Origin: an uncultured Opitutales bacterium
Lineage (GTDB): Bacteria; Verrucomicrobiota; Verrucomicrobiia; Opitutales; Intestinicryptomonadaceae
Length of the DNA stretch: 64,000 nt
Direction: 5' to 3'
Assembly: GCA_900548185.1 (NCBI GenBank)
Contig: URJJ01000001.1
Location: 1-64,000, forward strand
The notes beneath the pieces are model-generated. The model was not told where the DNA came from. It searched no databases and saw only the letters and a program-made list of their open reading frames with translations. Every line of letters starts with the position of its first letter. Positions within the stretch are counted from its first letter, which is position 1. Position numbers and translations under genes: made by a program. Of this stretch, positions 1 through 9,300 are shown one piece after another.

Positions 1-28
1 GGCAGCGTCAGATGTGTATAAGAGACAG
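1..28. other. Nextera transposon adapter remnant
   Basis: The first 28 bases end in GATGTGTATAAGAGACAG, the Tn5 mosaic end used in Nextera libraries, preceded by GGCAGCGTCA, which matches the Read 1 adapter arm. It is a sequencing artefact left at the contig end, not genomic DNA. An ATG at position 12 lies inside it, so any start placed there is false. Confidence 0.97.
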
Positions 29-524
29 TTGCGGGAGCGTTCCGGGCTGGGGTCCGGGGATGGCCGACGGGCTTTTCGCACTTGCACGCTCGAAGGGCCT
101 GCGGCTTGCGTTCGACACCTACGGGGCCCCGCTTTGCGATTTGTTCGCCTCGGAATCCGAGGCAGTTAAGATAAATTCCGGAGAGTTTGCGGCCTATGCC
201 CGCTCGCGCGGTTTTGAGGGAAGCCTTGAAGAGGCGTTCGGGATTTTTGAAAAGGAGTGCGGCGCGAAGTTTTTTGCCGTGACAGACGGCGCCGGAACAG
301 CCTTCGCGCGCGCCTGCGGCGAGGTGAGGAGCTTCGACCCGCCGAAGGTTGAGCCTCCCGTTTTTGCAACGGGCTGCGGAGACGCGGCCATGGCCGTTAT
401 TCTTGCTGCGGTTTCCAGGGGGAGCTGCGGATTTGATGACTTTGAGGCGGCTCTGGCTTTCGCCTCGCGCTGCGCCGCCTCTCCCGAACTTTTGCCCGCA
501 GACTGTTCGGGGATTCTTCCTTGA
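29..524 (+). CDS. PfkB-family sugar/phosphosugar kinase, 5'-truncated
   Basis: C-terminal part of a ribokinase/PfkB-type kinase, an ATP-dependent enzyme phosphorylating a sugar or sugar phosphate in the cytoplasm. The reading frame is open from the first genomic base (first whole codon at 30). It starts inside the typical block SGS(L/V)P...GLFALARSKGLRLAFDT, where the family reads GSLP...LARxxGxxVxLDT. The family signature near the end is ATGCGDAAMA (bases 366-395), corresponding to the A/TGAGD motif carrying the catalytic aspartate. The N-terminal half, including the substrate-binding region, is missing because the contig ends, so the substrate cannot be told. Fructose-1-phosphate or tagatose-6-phosphate kinases are closest in style. 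Confidence 0.8.
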
Positions 525-970
525 GCGTTTTTTTGCGGGCGGATTTTGCAAGCCGGGCCGCCCGCCTGTTTTTGGGCGGGAGGTGTTATGCTTGCATTCA
601 GAAATTGAGGCATAATAGACAAGGCCCGCGCCGCCGGCCATTCAAAACATGCGCTGCGCCATGCGGCCGGTAGGGTAGCGGGGGCGGTTTTGCAATGTAT
701 GCTGGCAATGCGGGCGGGCGGATTTTGCGAGGCGGCGAATGCCTCTGTTTTTCACCGGAAAACCCCGGTGCGGGTTTCCTCGCAAAGCGTTTGGCAGTTT
801 TATGCTTTTATGCGCGGCATTTCTAATCGCGCTAGGGGCATTCGGGAATGTTATGACAAGCCATTTGGCGCCATGCGGGAATGCGCCTCCGTCTGCCGTG
901 CGGTATTTTCCCGCAGCAAGCCGGATAGATTCTTTCCCAGAAATACGGATTTGGGCGCGGGACCGGGCTC
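525..970. other. intergenic stretch with short GC-rich repeats, no gene seen
   Basis: 446 bases between the kinase and the convergent crcB pair. Reading frames here have no recognisable composition or motif. It holds one hairpin (561-580) and a 15-base direct repeat GCGGGCGGATTTTGC at 535-549 and 714-728, with a looser third copy near 678-694. No tRNA or structured RNA was recognised. Confidence 0.6.
561..580. terminator. possible terminator hairpin after the kinase
   Basis: CCCGCC and GGCGGG are separated by an 8-base T-rich loop, 36 bases after the kinase stop. There is no clean T-tract after the stem on the plus strand, so termination is only suggested. Confidence 0.35.
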
Positions 971-1318
971 CTAGGCAAGCTCAAACGCAAGCGCTGCCGA
1001 TATGCAAAAGCATACGGACAGGGCGGCGTAGGCTGCGGCCTGGATGTATTCGGATTTTTCAATCATGCGCAGTATCTGGGCTGCGAAAGTGGAAAAGGTG
1101 GAGAGCGCTGCGCAAAATCCCGCTGAAAACACGTGGCTTTCAATGGCGGAGTCCAGGCCGAAAAATACGTATGAAGCCATCATGACAGTCGCGGAAAAGT
1201 TTGCGGCAAATGTGCCCCACGGGAATTTTCCTCCGTCGAACGCGGCTGCCAGCGCGGCCCTGATTCCCGCCCCCGCCGCGCCGCCCGCCGCGCAGGATGC
1301 AAGCTCAAGGGCGGTCAT
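971..1318 (-). CDS. crcB: CrcB/Fluc fluoride ion channel subunit (second of pair)
   Basis: 115-residue membrane protein of the CrcB (Fluc/FEX) family, which exports fluoride as a dual-topology dimer in the cytoplasmic membrane. Visible signatures are GGAAGAGIR near residues 12-20, PWGTFAAN at 33-40 (the family's P.GT..vN), and GFCAALSTFSTF at 67-78, a variant of GFCGGxTTFSTF. Four hydrophobic segments fit the usual fold. The start overlaps the stop of the upstream crcB by ATGA (1315-1318), so the two are translationally coupled. Together they probably form a heterodimer, as in bacteria with paired small crcB genes. Confidence 0.92.
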   Translation of the reverse strand: MTALELASCAAGGAAGAGIRAALAAAFDGGKFPWGTFAANFSATVMMASYVFFGLDSAIESHVFSAGFCAALSTFSTFAAQILRMIEKSEYIQAAAYAALSVCFCISAALAFELA

Positions 1319-1701
1319 CCTCGCCCCCTGTTTTTGCGCGAAAGCGTTTCAAATATCCTGCCTCCGGCGGCGACGGCCGCAACGGAGAGGACAAGGTTTG
1401 CCGCAACGGCGGCTGCGAGCGCGCCGAATCCCCCTCTGCACGCCTCTTCCGCCGCAAAGAGCGCGAATGTTGAAAATGTGGTGAACCCGCCGCAGAATCC
1501 GGTTGTGGAAAACGCCTGCGCGCCGGGATTCCCCGAAAAGGCGCGCGCGAAAAAACCGTAGGCAAGCGAGCCGGCCGCGTTGCAGGCAAGGAGCGCCGCC
1601 GCAAACGACGCGGGGCCCGACGCCTCAAAGAGCAGGGCCCGCGCGGCCGCCCCCAGCGCCCCTCCGAGCATCGTTTCAGCAAGGCAGAGCGGGATTTTCA
1701 T
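1315..1701 (-). CDS. crcB: CrcB/Fluc fluoride ion channel subunit (first of pair)
   Basis: 128-residue four-helix membrane protein of the CrcB family. GGALGAAARA lies near residues 13-22, and the conserved GFCGGFTTFSTF at 68-79 is canonical, including the phenylalanines lining the fluoride path. Asn41 is the conserved pore asparagine. It starts 4 bases after the stop of the O-antigen-ligase-like gene, so the pair seems to be the tail of a longer leftward operon. I looked for a fluoride riboswitch in front of the pair and further up the operon and saw none. Its partner overlaps it by ATGA. Confidence 0.94.
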   Translation of the reverse strand: MKIPLCLAETMLGGALGAAARALLFEASGPASFAAALLACNAAGSLAYGFFARAFSGNPGAQAFSTTGFCGGFTTFSTFALFAAEEACRGGFGALAAAVAANLVLSVAAVAAGGRIFETLSRKNRGRG

Positions 1702-1705
1702 GGGG

Positions 1706-3124
1706 CTAGATTATTTCCGCATTCTCCCATGAGTACATGCAGAACATCAAAACCCAGAAGCTTATTATGACGCTTGGAGAGTTGAAGGGGTTTTCAAAAA
1801 TTCCGAGGAAGGCGCATGCCGCAAGCGACGCCATCAGTATCAGCCCCGACTGGCTTATGCGCATGCGCAGAACCATCCTTATAAAAAACAGCGCGGGGAC
1901 TACCGCCAGCGCGGCCGTTAGAACCTTACCGTTTTCAAGCAGTGTCTCTTCCAGAGACGTTTCGGCGGCCGGACGGGGCGCGAATTCCAAATCGTCGCCC
2001 TGGGTCAGGGCCGAAACCGTGGCAAAGGAGTCGGGCCCCCATCCGAAGAGCGGCTTTTCTTCTATGAGTTTTTGGCAGTCTTCGCGCATGGCGGCCTCTT
2101 GCGCGGCATACGGGGTGCCGGCGGCGCCTTCGCGGAAGTCGGCATATTTAAAATATGATGCAGCGCATGCCGCGCAGGATGCCGCAAAGGCGGCCGCGTA
2201 AAACATAAATGGGAATATTTTTTTCGATATGGGAAGCTTTTTGTGCGCTTCGCCCGCCATCTTCCCGTGGATTGCCATGCGGGCTTCGGAGGGCAGGACG
2301 TTAAACATGTATATGGCCGCTATGAACGCCATCACAAGCCAGCAGACCGGGAGAAAAAACGGTGACGCCGAGTATGCCGCGCCTGCAAAAACCAACGCCC
2401 CCATCCCGAGGACGGCGGTTCGCTTTGAAAGCAGCATGCTGAGTGGCCTGAAACGCTGCACCGTGTAAATGCCTACCGCAAAGAGCGCGGCCGCCCACAT
2501 GAGCGCAAACGGCGACCATGCCCGGCCATCGGAGAACGTCGAAAACGCCTCGGAAGCCATGAGGCCGGTTTGGGCCGGCGCGTTTATTCCGGCAACCGCC
2601 TTCAGTATCCAGCCCACGAGCGTGAGCACGGCGACGGACGCGCCGCAGAGTATCATGGTGTTGCGCAGCACGAACCTCGACTGCGTGACAAAGTACGCGG
2701 ACACGGCGCACGCCGCCGCAACCAGCAGGACTATCGGGTCGGTCATGGCCGCAAACCCGTCTATAAATGCCGCAGCGAGGGGATTTTGGGAGCCGTTTAA
2801 AAAGAAGAAGCCCCCGTATTCCGGGGAGTATTCCACGGCTGGAATCTCAAGCCTGAAGCAGGATAGCGCCAAAAATGCGATGTAGGGAAGCAGGGCCGCG
2901 AAATACTTGAGCCTGGAGTATTCCGGGGCGTCTATCCAGTTTGCCGGATAGGTCAGCATGTTCACGGGGGCTATCAGGCCGATGGAAAATATCAGGCAGA
3001 ATCCCACAACGCTTGAGCCGCCGTCAAATATGGCAGGCAGCAGCACGAGCGCCAGTGTGTTCAGGATGAGGACGCGCTCGTTTGCATAACGCGCCGACTT
3101 AAGTACTACGTCTTCGTCAAGCAT
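1706..3124 (-). CDS. multi-pass membrane protein, O-antigen ligase/polymerase-like
   Basis: 472 residues with about ten hydrophobic segments and one large loop after residue 325. Residues 360-367 read FGWGPDSF. In O-antigen ligase/Wzy family proteins a G.GxxSF element starts the big periplasmic loop, and here the loop is followed by an E-rich stretch and more membrane helices, as in that family. This gives a tentative role in joining or polymerising a surface glycan at the outer face of the inner membrane. The conserved histidine-asparagine pair of classical WaaL is not evident, so the match is weak. It lies between the DJ-1 gene (3 bases upstream) and crcB (4 bases downstream). A plain unknown membrane protein is the alternative. 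Confidence 0.6.
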   Translation of the reverse strand: MLDEDVVLKSARYANERVLILNTLALVLLPAIFDGGSSVVGFCLIFSIGLIAPVNMLTYPANWIDAPEYSRLKYFAALLPYIAFLALSCFRLEIPAVEYSPEYGGFFFLNGSQNPLAAAFIDGFAAMTDPIVLLVAAACAVSAYFVTQSRFVLRNTMILCGASVAVLTLVGWILKAVAGINAPAQTGLMASEAFSTFSDGRAWSPFALMWAAALFAVGIYTVQRFRPLSMLLSKRTAVLGMGALVFAGAAYSASPFFLPVCWLVMAFIAAIYMFNVLPSEARMAIHGKMAGEAHKKLPISKKIFPFMFYAAAFAASCAACAASYFKYADFREGAAGTPYAAQEAAMREDCQKLIEEKPLFGWGPDSFATVSALTQGDDLEFAPRPAAETSLEETLLENGKVLTAALAVVPALFFIRMVLRMRISQSGLILMASLAACAFLGIFENPFNSPSVIISFWVLMFCMYSWENAEII

Positions 3125-3127
3125 GTC

Positions 3128-3682
3128 TTAAAATTTATTCTGAAAGCAGATGGATTCGGCGGTCTTTTCCGCGGCTGCGCGGCCTGCGAGGGCCTCCACC
3201 AGCGCGAGCCCGAATTCGACGGCGGTTCCGGCCCCTCGGGAGGTTATGACGTTTGCGTCGCGCACGACAGGAGCGTCCCCTCGGACGTTTTCAAGCTCGC
3301 AGGCCGCAGACGGGTGCGCGGCGCAGGGCCGCCCGGCGAGGATTCCCGCCTTTTTAAGTATGAGGGGCGCCGCGCATATGGCCGCCGTTATCGCGCCCGA
3401 TTCAAAGTGCCTCCTTGCGAATTTGATGAGCTCGGCGCTTTCCATCGCCCTGCGCGTCCCGGGGCCGCCGGAGATTGCGACGGCGTCGTATTCCGCGTCC
3501 GCCCGGTCGCAGAGCCTGGCGTCCGCCGAAATTTCGATGGAATTGCGCCCGCGCACCGCGAGGCTGTCTGTGAGCGTCAGCACCTCCACTTCTATCCCCG
3601 CGCGGCGCATCAGGTCGGCCGGGGCGGCCGCCTCCAGCTCTTCAAAACCGTCGAATATTACAACTGCTGCTTTCTTTGCCAT
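3128..3682 (-). CDS. DJ-1/PfpI family protein (YajL/ThiJ-like)
   Basis: 184-residue cytosolic protein of the DJ-1 superfamily; relatives are stress chaperones, glyoxalase III-type or deglycase enzymes. The N-terminus MAKKAAVVIFDGFEELE carries the conserved glutamate. SGGPGT lies at 71-76, and the nucleophile elbow AICAAP at 101-106 contains Cys103. The C-terminal block TSRGAGTAVEFGLALVE is typical of DJ-1/YajL. Length fits the family. It heads a run of four leftward genes with gaps of 3-4 bases or an overlap, 62 bases after the hydrolase gene. The biochemical activity cannot be read from sequence. Confidence 0.88.
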   Translation of the reverse strand: MAKKAAVVIFDGFEELEAAAPADLMRRAGIEVEVLTLTDSLAVRGRNSIEISADARLCDRADAEYDAVAISGGPGTRRAMESAELIKFARRHFESGAITAAICAAPLILKKAGILAGRPCAAHPSAACELENVRGDAPVVRDANVITSRGAGTAVEFGLALVEALAGRAAAEKTAESICFQNKF

Positions 3683-3744
3683 TTCAAATTTGCAAAATAA
3701 TATTCATGAAGTTTGAAGATTTTATGCCGGACTGGCAACGATAT

Positions 3745-4569
3745 TCATCGCCCGGCCCCGTATTTTGAGGCGTCCAGCGAGCCGGTTTTTATGAATTCCG
3801 GAATCCCTTCCAGAAACAGCCAGGGGGCCTCGTCGGGAATCGAATAGTGTCCGGCCCCCTCCACGGGGACGAAAAATTTCGGGGCGTTGGCCTTTGAGAA
3901 CAGCCGCCTGCCGTTTCTGAAGGGCACGACGAAGTCGCGCGTGCCGTGTATTATGAGGACGGGGCAGGAGGCCCTCTGGAGCATCTTTTCGTTGTTTAAG
4001 ATGTCCCACGGAAGGATGTTTACGGGCAGGAGCGCGTGGACTGCCGTGGAGAATCCGGAGTGGATTACGGCGGCGCGGGGATTCTTTTCGGCCGCGAGGT
4101 AGCAGGCGGCCGAGCTTCCCATGGAGTATCCGAAAACGGCTATCTTTTCCGGGGGGATTCTCAGGTTTTCCGTAAGTTCCCGCCACGCCGCGTCGGCGCA
4201 GGGGTATACCAGCGACGACTTTGGCGAGCCCCCGCTTTCCCCATATCCCGGATAGTCGAAAGACATGACCGAAAACCCGAGGGAGCGCAGCGCCTTCAGG
4301 CGGTGCATTATTTCGCCGAGGTCCTCGCCGTTTCCGTGCGAATAAAGTATTGTGTATTCCGCGCCGGGATTTTCCAGCCATGCGGCGCATATTTTAAGCC
4401 CGTTTCCGGCGTCCAGCATCCGGTAGGCCGGCGAATCTTTGAGGGAGTACGAGGGCTTCGGGGGCCTGAAGGCTATTTTGTCCGAGAAAAAGAACGCCGC
4501 CGCGCACAAGAGCGCGTAGAGGGAGGCCGCCCATACGGCGGCCTTAAATAGAATTTGCACAGTCTGCAC
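3745..4569 (-). CDS. alpha/beta hydrolase, membrane-anchored (YqkD/ABHD17-like)
   Basis: 274 residues with an N-terminal hydrophobic segment (about 8-28) that is a signal anchor, then an alpha/beta hydrolase domain. Catalytic features are the oxyanion element SHGNGED (77-83), FDYPGYGESGG, the nucleophile elbow GYSMGS with Ser149, HGTRD with Asp212, and GAGH with His241. The substrate is unknown; relatives hydrolyse esters or acyl-thioesters. The start overlaps the rsmA 3' end by 26 bases. No internal methionine would preserve the anchor, so this start is kept. It is the third gene of the IclR-rsmA set. Confidence 0.88.
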   Translation of the reverse strand: MQTVQILFKAAVWAASLYALLCAAAFFFSDKIAFRPPKPSYSLKDSPAYRMLDAGNGLKICAAWLENPGAEYTILYSHGNGEDLGEIMHRLKALRSLGFSVMSFDYPGYGESGGSPKSSLVYPCADAAWRELTENLRIPPEKIAVFGYSMGSSAACYLAAEKNPRAAVIHSGFSTAVHALLPVNILPWDILNNEKMLQRASCPVLIIHGTRDFVVPFRNGRRLFSKANAPKFFVPVEGAGHYSIPDEAPWLFLEGIPEFIKTGSLDASKYGAGR

Positions 4570-5407
4570 CGGGTTCCTTTCTGAATATTGCGTCGAGTTC
4601 GCGCCACTGGCTGGGCGGAACCGTTTCCGGGCGGCTTTCGGGGGAGGGGGCCCCGGGGCTTTCGAGCCATTCCAGCACCGCCGCGTCCCCCAGGTCCCGC
4701 GCTATGGAAGAAATCTGCTTGCGCCTGCGCGAAAATATCTTCCGCACGGCCTCCTTTGCCCTCGGGCAGAAAACGTAAGGGTTTTCCAGCCTCTCCAGCG
4801 CAAGCAGGGCCGAGTCCACCCCCGGGCGCGGGTGGAAGCACGAGGCTGAGACCCGGTGCGAGTCGGAAATGCCGTATGCTGAGTTTAGGAATATCGAAAT
4901 CGGGGAAAAATCGCGGTCCGACTTTTTTGCGCAGAAGCGCGAGGCGGCCTCCTTTTGGAGCATGAGCGACATCGTTTTCGGCAGGGGGCCGGAGAGTATT
5001 TTGTCAAGCCACGGGGTGCTTATTGCGTAGGGGAGGTTGGCCACAACCTTGAAGTCCGGGGCGTTTTCGGGAAGGCCCGCGCGGGGGAACTCCACCGCGT
5101 CGCCCTGCATGATGTGAAGCCCCGGCGCGCCTGCAAATTCGCCAGAAATGTAGCCGAACAGCTTCTTGTCAAGCTCGACTGCGTAAACCTCCGCGCCCGC
5201 CGCGAGGAGCGCGCCCGTGAGCGTGCCAAGCCCCGGGCCAACTTCGACCACAAGGTCTCCGCTTGCGACCCCGGCAAGCTCCAGGGATTTTCTCACTATG
5301 TTTGAGTCTATCAGGAAATTCTGGCCGAGCTTCCTGGAGGGCGAATGCCCTATTTGCCTCAGTATTTCCGAAGTTTTTGAAGGAGTCAGTTGGCCGGCGG
5401 GCGTCAT
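4544..5407 (-). CDS. rsmA: 16S rRNA dimethyladenosine transferase
   Basis: 287-residue RsmA/KsgA, which dimethylates two adjacent adenines in the 3'-terminal helix 45 of 16S rRNA using S-adenosylmethionine, a late step in 30S assembly. KLGQNFLID (26-34) and the SAM-binding EVGPGLGTLT (55-64) are textbook. NLPY at 124-127 is catalytic motif IV. The C-terminal helical domain contains PRPGVDSALLAL and FSRRRKQ. The frame is open further upstream, but the ATG at 5407 overlaps the iclR stop by ATGA and gives the expected length. Confidence 0.96.
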   Translation of the reverse strand: MTPAGQLTPSKTSEILRQIGHSPSRKLGQNFLIDSNIVRKSLELAGVASGDLVVEVGPGLGTLTGALLAAGAEVYAVELDKKLFGYISGEFAGAPGLHIMQGDAVEFPRAGLPENAPDFKVVANLPYAISTPWLDKILSGPLPKTMSLMLQKEAASRFCAKKSDRDFSPISIFLNSAYGISDSHRVSASCFHPRPGVDSALLALERLENPYVFCPRAKEAVRKIFSRRRKQISSIARDLGDAAVLEWLESPGAPSPESRPETVPPSQWRELDAIFRKEPGADCANSI

Positions 5408-6213
5408 AGCGGGCTCCCCCTGAAACCGAGCCTGGAGGAGATTTCTCCCGCGCTTTTTACGAGCATGGCGCCTATGCGGCCGAATTCGGACGGCGCAATC
5501 CTTCCGGCGGGGCCTGTTATCCATATGGTCGCGGCAGGGCGGCCGGTCTCGCCGAAAACGGCGGCTGCGACGCAGTTTACGCCGTCAACCGCTTCGGAGG
5601 AGTCCGTGGCGTATCCGCGGGCGGATATTCCGTCCAGCTCTTCGAGCAGGGCGCCGGCGTCCGTTATGGTGTTTGCCGCGAACTTCCCTAGGGTGAGGGA
5701 CGCCACGGCCTGGCGCCGCTCGCACGGGGGCAGAGCGGCGAGGAGGGCCTTGCCGGGCGCCGAGGCGTGCATGGGGGAGGTCATTCCGAGCCTGCCTGTG
5801 AAGTTGAAGGAGTAAAGGCCCGGCTCCTGCGCTATCATCACGCACTCGCCGCCGAGCGGCACGCCGAGCATGACGGTTTCCGAAGTGCCGTCGCGCAGGC
5901 TGCGCAGAACGTCCATGCTCTCCTTTGCGATGTTCGGCTCGCAGAGGGCGGAGTTCGCTATTTTGAGTATTTTGCGGGAGACGCAGTAGGCGTCGGTCTC
6001 TGGGTTTTTGCGGAGGTAGCCGGCCTCTTCGAGCGTGCAGAGTATCCTGAAGAGCGAGGTCTTGTTGCACTGTATGTTTTCGAGGAGGCGCGGAAATGTG
6101 GCGCCGTTAAAATCAGACAGGACTTCGAGGACTTCAAAGGCCTTTTTGAGGTTGGGGATTGTGTATCGGCCGCCCTTGGGCGTTGACGAGCGTGTCTTTT
6201 GGGTTTGAGCCAT
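5404..6213 (-). CDS. IclR-family transcriptional regulator
   Basis: 269 residues: an N-terminal winged helix (about 17-80, with TIPNLKKAFEVLEVL and the recognition-helix region KTSLFRILCTLEEAGYL) followed by an IclR effector domain (FTGRLGMTSPMHASAPGKALLAAL; YATDSSEAVDGVNCVAA). Such dimers bind small carbon metabolites and control adjacent catabolic genes. It is transcribed away from the 1148-residue haem-motif protein across a 181-base spacer containing repeated TTCGATTCAA elements, which are candidate operators. It overlaps rsmA by ATGA, an unusual coupling of a regulator with a housekeeping gene. The effector is unknown. Confidence 0.93.
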   Translation of the reverse strand: MAQTQKTRSSTPKGGRYTIPNLKKAFEVLEVLSDFNGATFPRLLENIQCNKTSLFRILCTLEEAGYLRKNPETDAYCVSRKILKIANSALCEPNIAKESMDVLRSLRDGTSETVMLGVPLGGECVMIAQEPGLYSFNFTGRLGMTSPMHASAPGKALLAALPPCERRQAVASLTLGKFAANTITDAGALLEELDGISARGYATDSSEAVDGVNCVAAAVFGETGRPAATIWITGPAGRIAPSEFGRIGAMLVKSAGEISSRLGFRGSPL

Positions 6214-6225
6214 TGGTATGTTGTA

Positions 6226-6331
6226 TTCGATTCAAATCTTGCAAAACGGGCGCGAAAATACAATAAATAAAAAGAGCGGTTTTTTTCTTGACCGCTTCTG
6301 CCGTTTTGATTGAAACTTGGTTTCGATTCAA
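6226..6331. promoter_or_regulatory. candidate IclR operators in the divergent spacer
   Basis: The decamer TTCGATTCAA occurs at 6226-6235, just in front of iclR, and again at 6322-6331. The second copy is part of an imperfect inverted repeat, ATTGAAAC-TTG-GTTTCGAT (6309-6327, 7 of 8 pairs). Two copies in a 181-base divergent spacer next to an IclR gene suggest regulator binding sites for both directions. Confidence 0.45.
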
Positions 6332-6394
6332 GCGGCGCATTTGCGCGGGCCGTGGCGGTCCGGCGCGCCGGCAGATTGAGACAGGGGATTTGAG

Positions 6395-9300
6395 ATGGGC
6401 AGGATTTCGATTTTTTTGGCGCTTGCAGCCTGTGCTGCGCTCCCGCTTTCGGGGTACGAACGCAAGGGCGGCGTGACGTTCGGCTCGCGCTTTATGAACA
6501 TGGAGCTCCACCGCTTCGACGGCTCTGCCGGCGCCCGGGACGAATACTCGGAGCCGGTTGCCGCCGGGACGTGGAATTTCCGCCTGCACAAAGACCGCGA
6601 CATGTTCATAAAAATCCTGGGCCGCAACGGCTCCCAGCCCTACCTGAAGCTCAAACTGGCCGGCGGCCTGGGCGAGGCGCTTGTGTATTCTCCGGACGGG
6701 AGGTTCGAGTTCTTCCTTCCTGCGCCCGGGAGGATTTCCGGGGACGAGCGCGGGGAATTCCCCGAGGGCCACAACTCGTTCACCCTCTTCCCGCCCTCCT
6801 ACGACGAAATTTCGGCATACCGCAACCTCGCCCTGAACCCCTACGACTTCCAGGGGGAAAAGGGCCTCGGCGTCACGTTTTACCCTCACGCGTCGGCTTC
6901 GTCGGAATGCCGGGGGGAGATGCAGTTCAAGGCCCGCAACGCAGTTGACGGATTTTCCGAAAACGGCGGGCATTCCGCATGGAGGCAGCGTTCATGGGGC
7001 CCGGAGAGGGAGGGGGCGCAGGAGTTTTTCACGGATTTCGGCAGGGAGGTTGAAATAGACAGGGTGTCGATTTTGCTGAGGGCCGACTTCCCGCACGACT
7101 CGGTGTGGCCCGGGGGCGTTCTCGAGTTTTCGGACGGCTCCAAGGTTCCGGTCAAGTTCAAAAAGACTGCGGAAAGGCAGGATTTCAAGTTCCCCGCGCG
7201 CAGGACGACATTTGTAAGGCTCTCCGGCCTGGAGCCGCCCCGGGGGGGCGAAGGGTGGCGCGCGCTCACCGAGTTTGAGGCGTGGGGCAGGGATGTCATG
7301 CCCTTTGAGGCGCGCGGCAAAAACGGGGAGGTGCGCCCGTTTGCAGACATTCTGGCGGAAATCGACATTGGGGACGGCAACCCGACCCGGAACCTGTGGC
7401 TCTGGCGGATGCTTGGGGAATTCTGGCCCGCGGAGGCCGACTGGCTGAAGCGCGACCTCGGGGAGAAGCTTTCGGAAATCCCGTCCGGAGAGCCCGAAAG
7501 GGAGGAGCTTTTCAGGCGGCTTGCCCGGAAGGCCGCAGAGGGAATATCAGACGCCGCAGAATCGGAGAAGATGCGACGGGCGGCGGATTCGGCAAGGGGG
7601 GTGCGCGGGGCCGCGAAGGCTTACGTTTCGGCATGTTCGGCGCGGCGCAGGGAATTTCTGGCGCGCCTGGAGGGGCTTCCGCGCAGGTTTTTGTATGTGG
7701 AGCGCTACCCGATAGCGCCGTCCTTTTACGGCTATACCGAGGCCGTCTCCGACGCCCGGGGCGAGATGAAGTTCGCGCCGGATTCCGCGCTTTGCATGCT
7801 CGAAGTCAGGGGCGACGGCTCCGTATCACGCGAGGCGCTGCTTGAGGACAAAACCGGAACCATCCGCGACCCGGACGTTTCATACGACGGCAAAAGGGCG
7901 CTTTTCTCATGGAAGAAGTCGGTCCACGGCGACGACTTCCACATCTACGAAATGGACCTTGCCACCCGCAAAATCCGCCAGATTACAGACGGCAAGTGCG
8001 CCGACATCGACCCCCGCTACCTGCCAACCGGCGAGATTGTGTTCAATTCCACGCGCTGCGAGCAGACCACCGACTGCTGGAACACGGACGTGAGCAACCT
8101 TTACATCATGCGCCCCGACGGCTCGTTCATGCGCCGCGTGGGCTTCGACCAGGTCTGCACCACTGCGCCGAGCGTCAACGAGCAGGGGGACGTGGTTTAC
8201 ACCCGCTGGGACTATAACGACAGGGGGCAGACCTTCACGCAGGGGCTTTTCTCGATGAAGCCCGACGGGTCTTTCCAGACCGAGCTTTACGGCAACAAGT
8301 CGTGGTATCCAACCGCAATCGGCCACGCGCGCCAGATTCCAGGAACCGGGAAATACCTCGCCACCCTGCACGGCCACCACACCGCCCAGCGCGGAAAGCT
8401 CGCCGAAATCGACCCGTCAAAGGGGAGGCAGGAGGATTCCGGCGTGGAGCTCCTTGCGCCGCGCCGCAGGGAAAAGCCCGTGAGGCAGGACGCTTACGGG
8501 CAGGGCGGCCCCCAGTTCCAGTATCCCTTCCCGCTCTCCGAAGATTTGTTCCTCGTGACATTCCACCCGTTCAATTCCGACAACCGCTCCTATCCGCTCC
8601 CGTACGGCTTGTATCTCATGGACCCTGACGGGAGGCGCGAGCTTCTTGCCTATCACCCGTATCTGGACTCCAAGCAGGCGGTTGCGGCAGCGCCCAGGAA
8701 GCTTCCGAAACTCGCGCCCTCCGCGCTCGACTACCGCAAAAAGACCGGAACCCTCTTCATAAGAAACATCTATTACGGCGACGGCGTGAAAGGCGTGCCA
8801 AAGGGCGCGATAAAGAAGGTGCGCGTGGTGAAAATCGAATACCGCCGCGCGCCCGTCGGCGCCCTGGACGGCAAAAACAATGAGGGCGGCGTCGGGGTGG
8901 CCAACATGGTCTGCACCCCCGTCGCGCTCGGCCAGGGGGCCTGGGATACCAAGGAGATACTCGGCGAAGTCGACGTGGCCCCGGACGGCTCGGTGTATTT
9001 TGAAATTCCCGCGCGCACCCCGGTCTATTTCCAGCCGATAGACGCCGACGGAAACGCCGTCACCACAATGCGCTCGTGGACCGCCATGCAGCCCGGCGAA
9101 TTCTACTCGTGCCTCGGCTGCCACGGCGACCGCGATACGCCCCACAAGCAGCCCCTGAACATCGCCCCCGGCCGACGCCCGGCCAAGCTGCGGCCCTTCT
9201 ACGACGTGAGGGGAGGCTTCAGCTTCCGAAAGCACATACAGCCGATTTTGGACAGGCGGTGCGTATCCTGCCACAACGACCGCTCCGTGCCCAGGATAAC

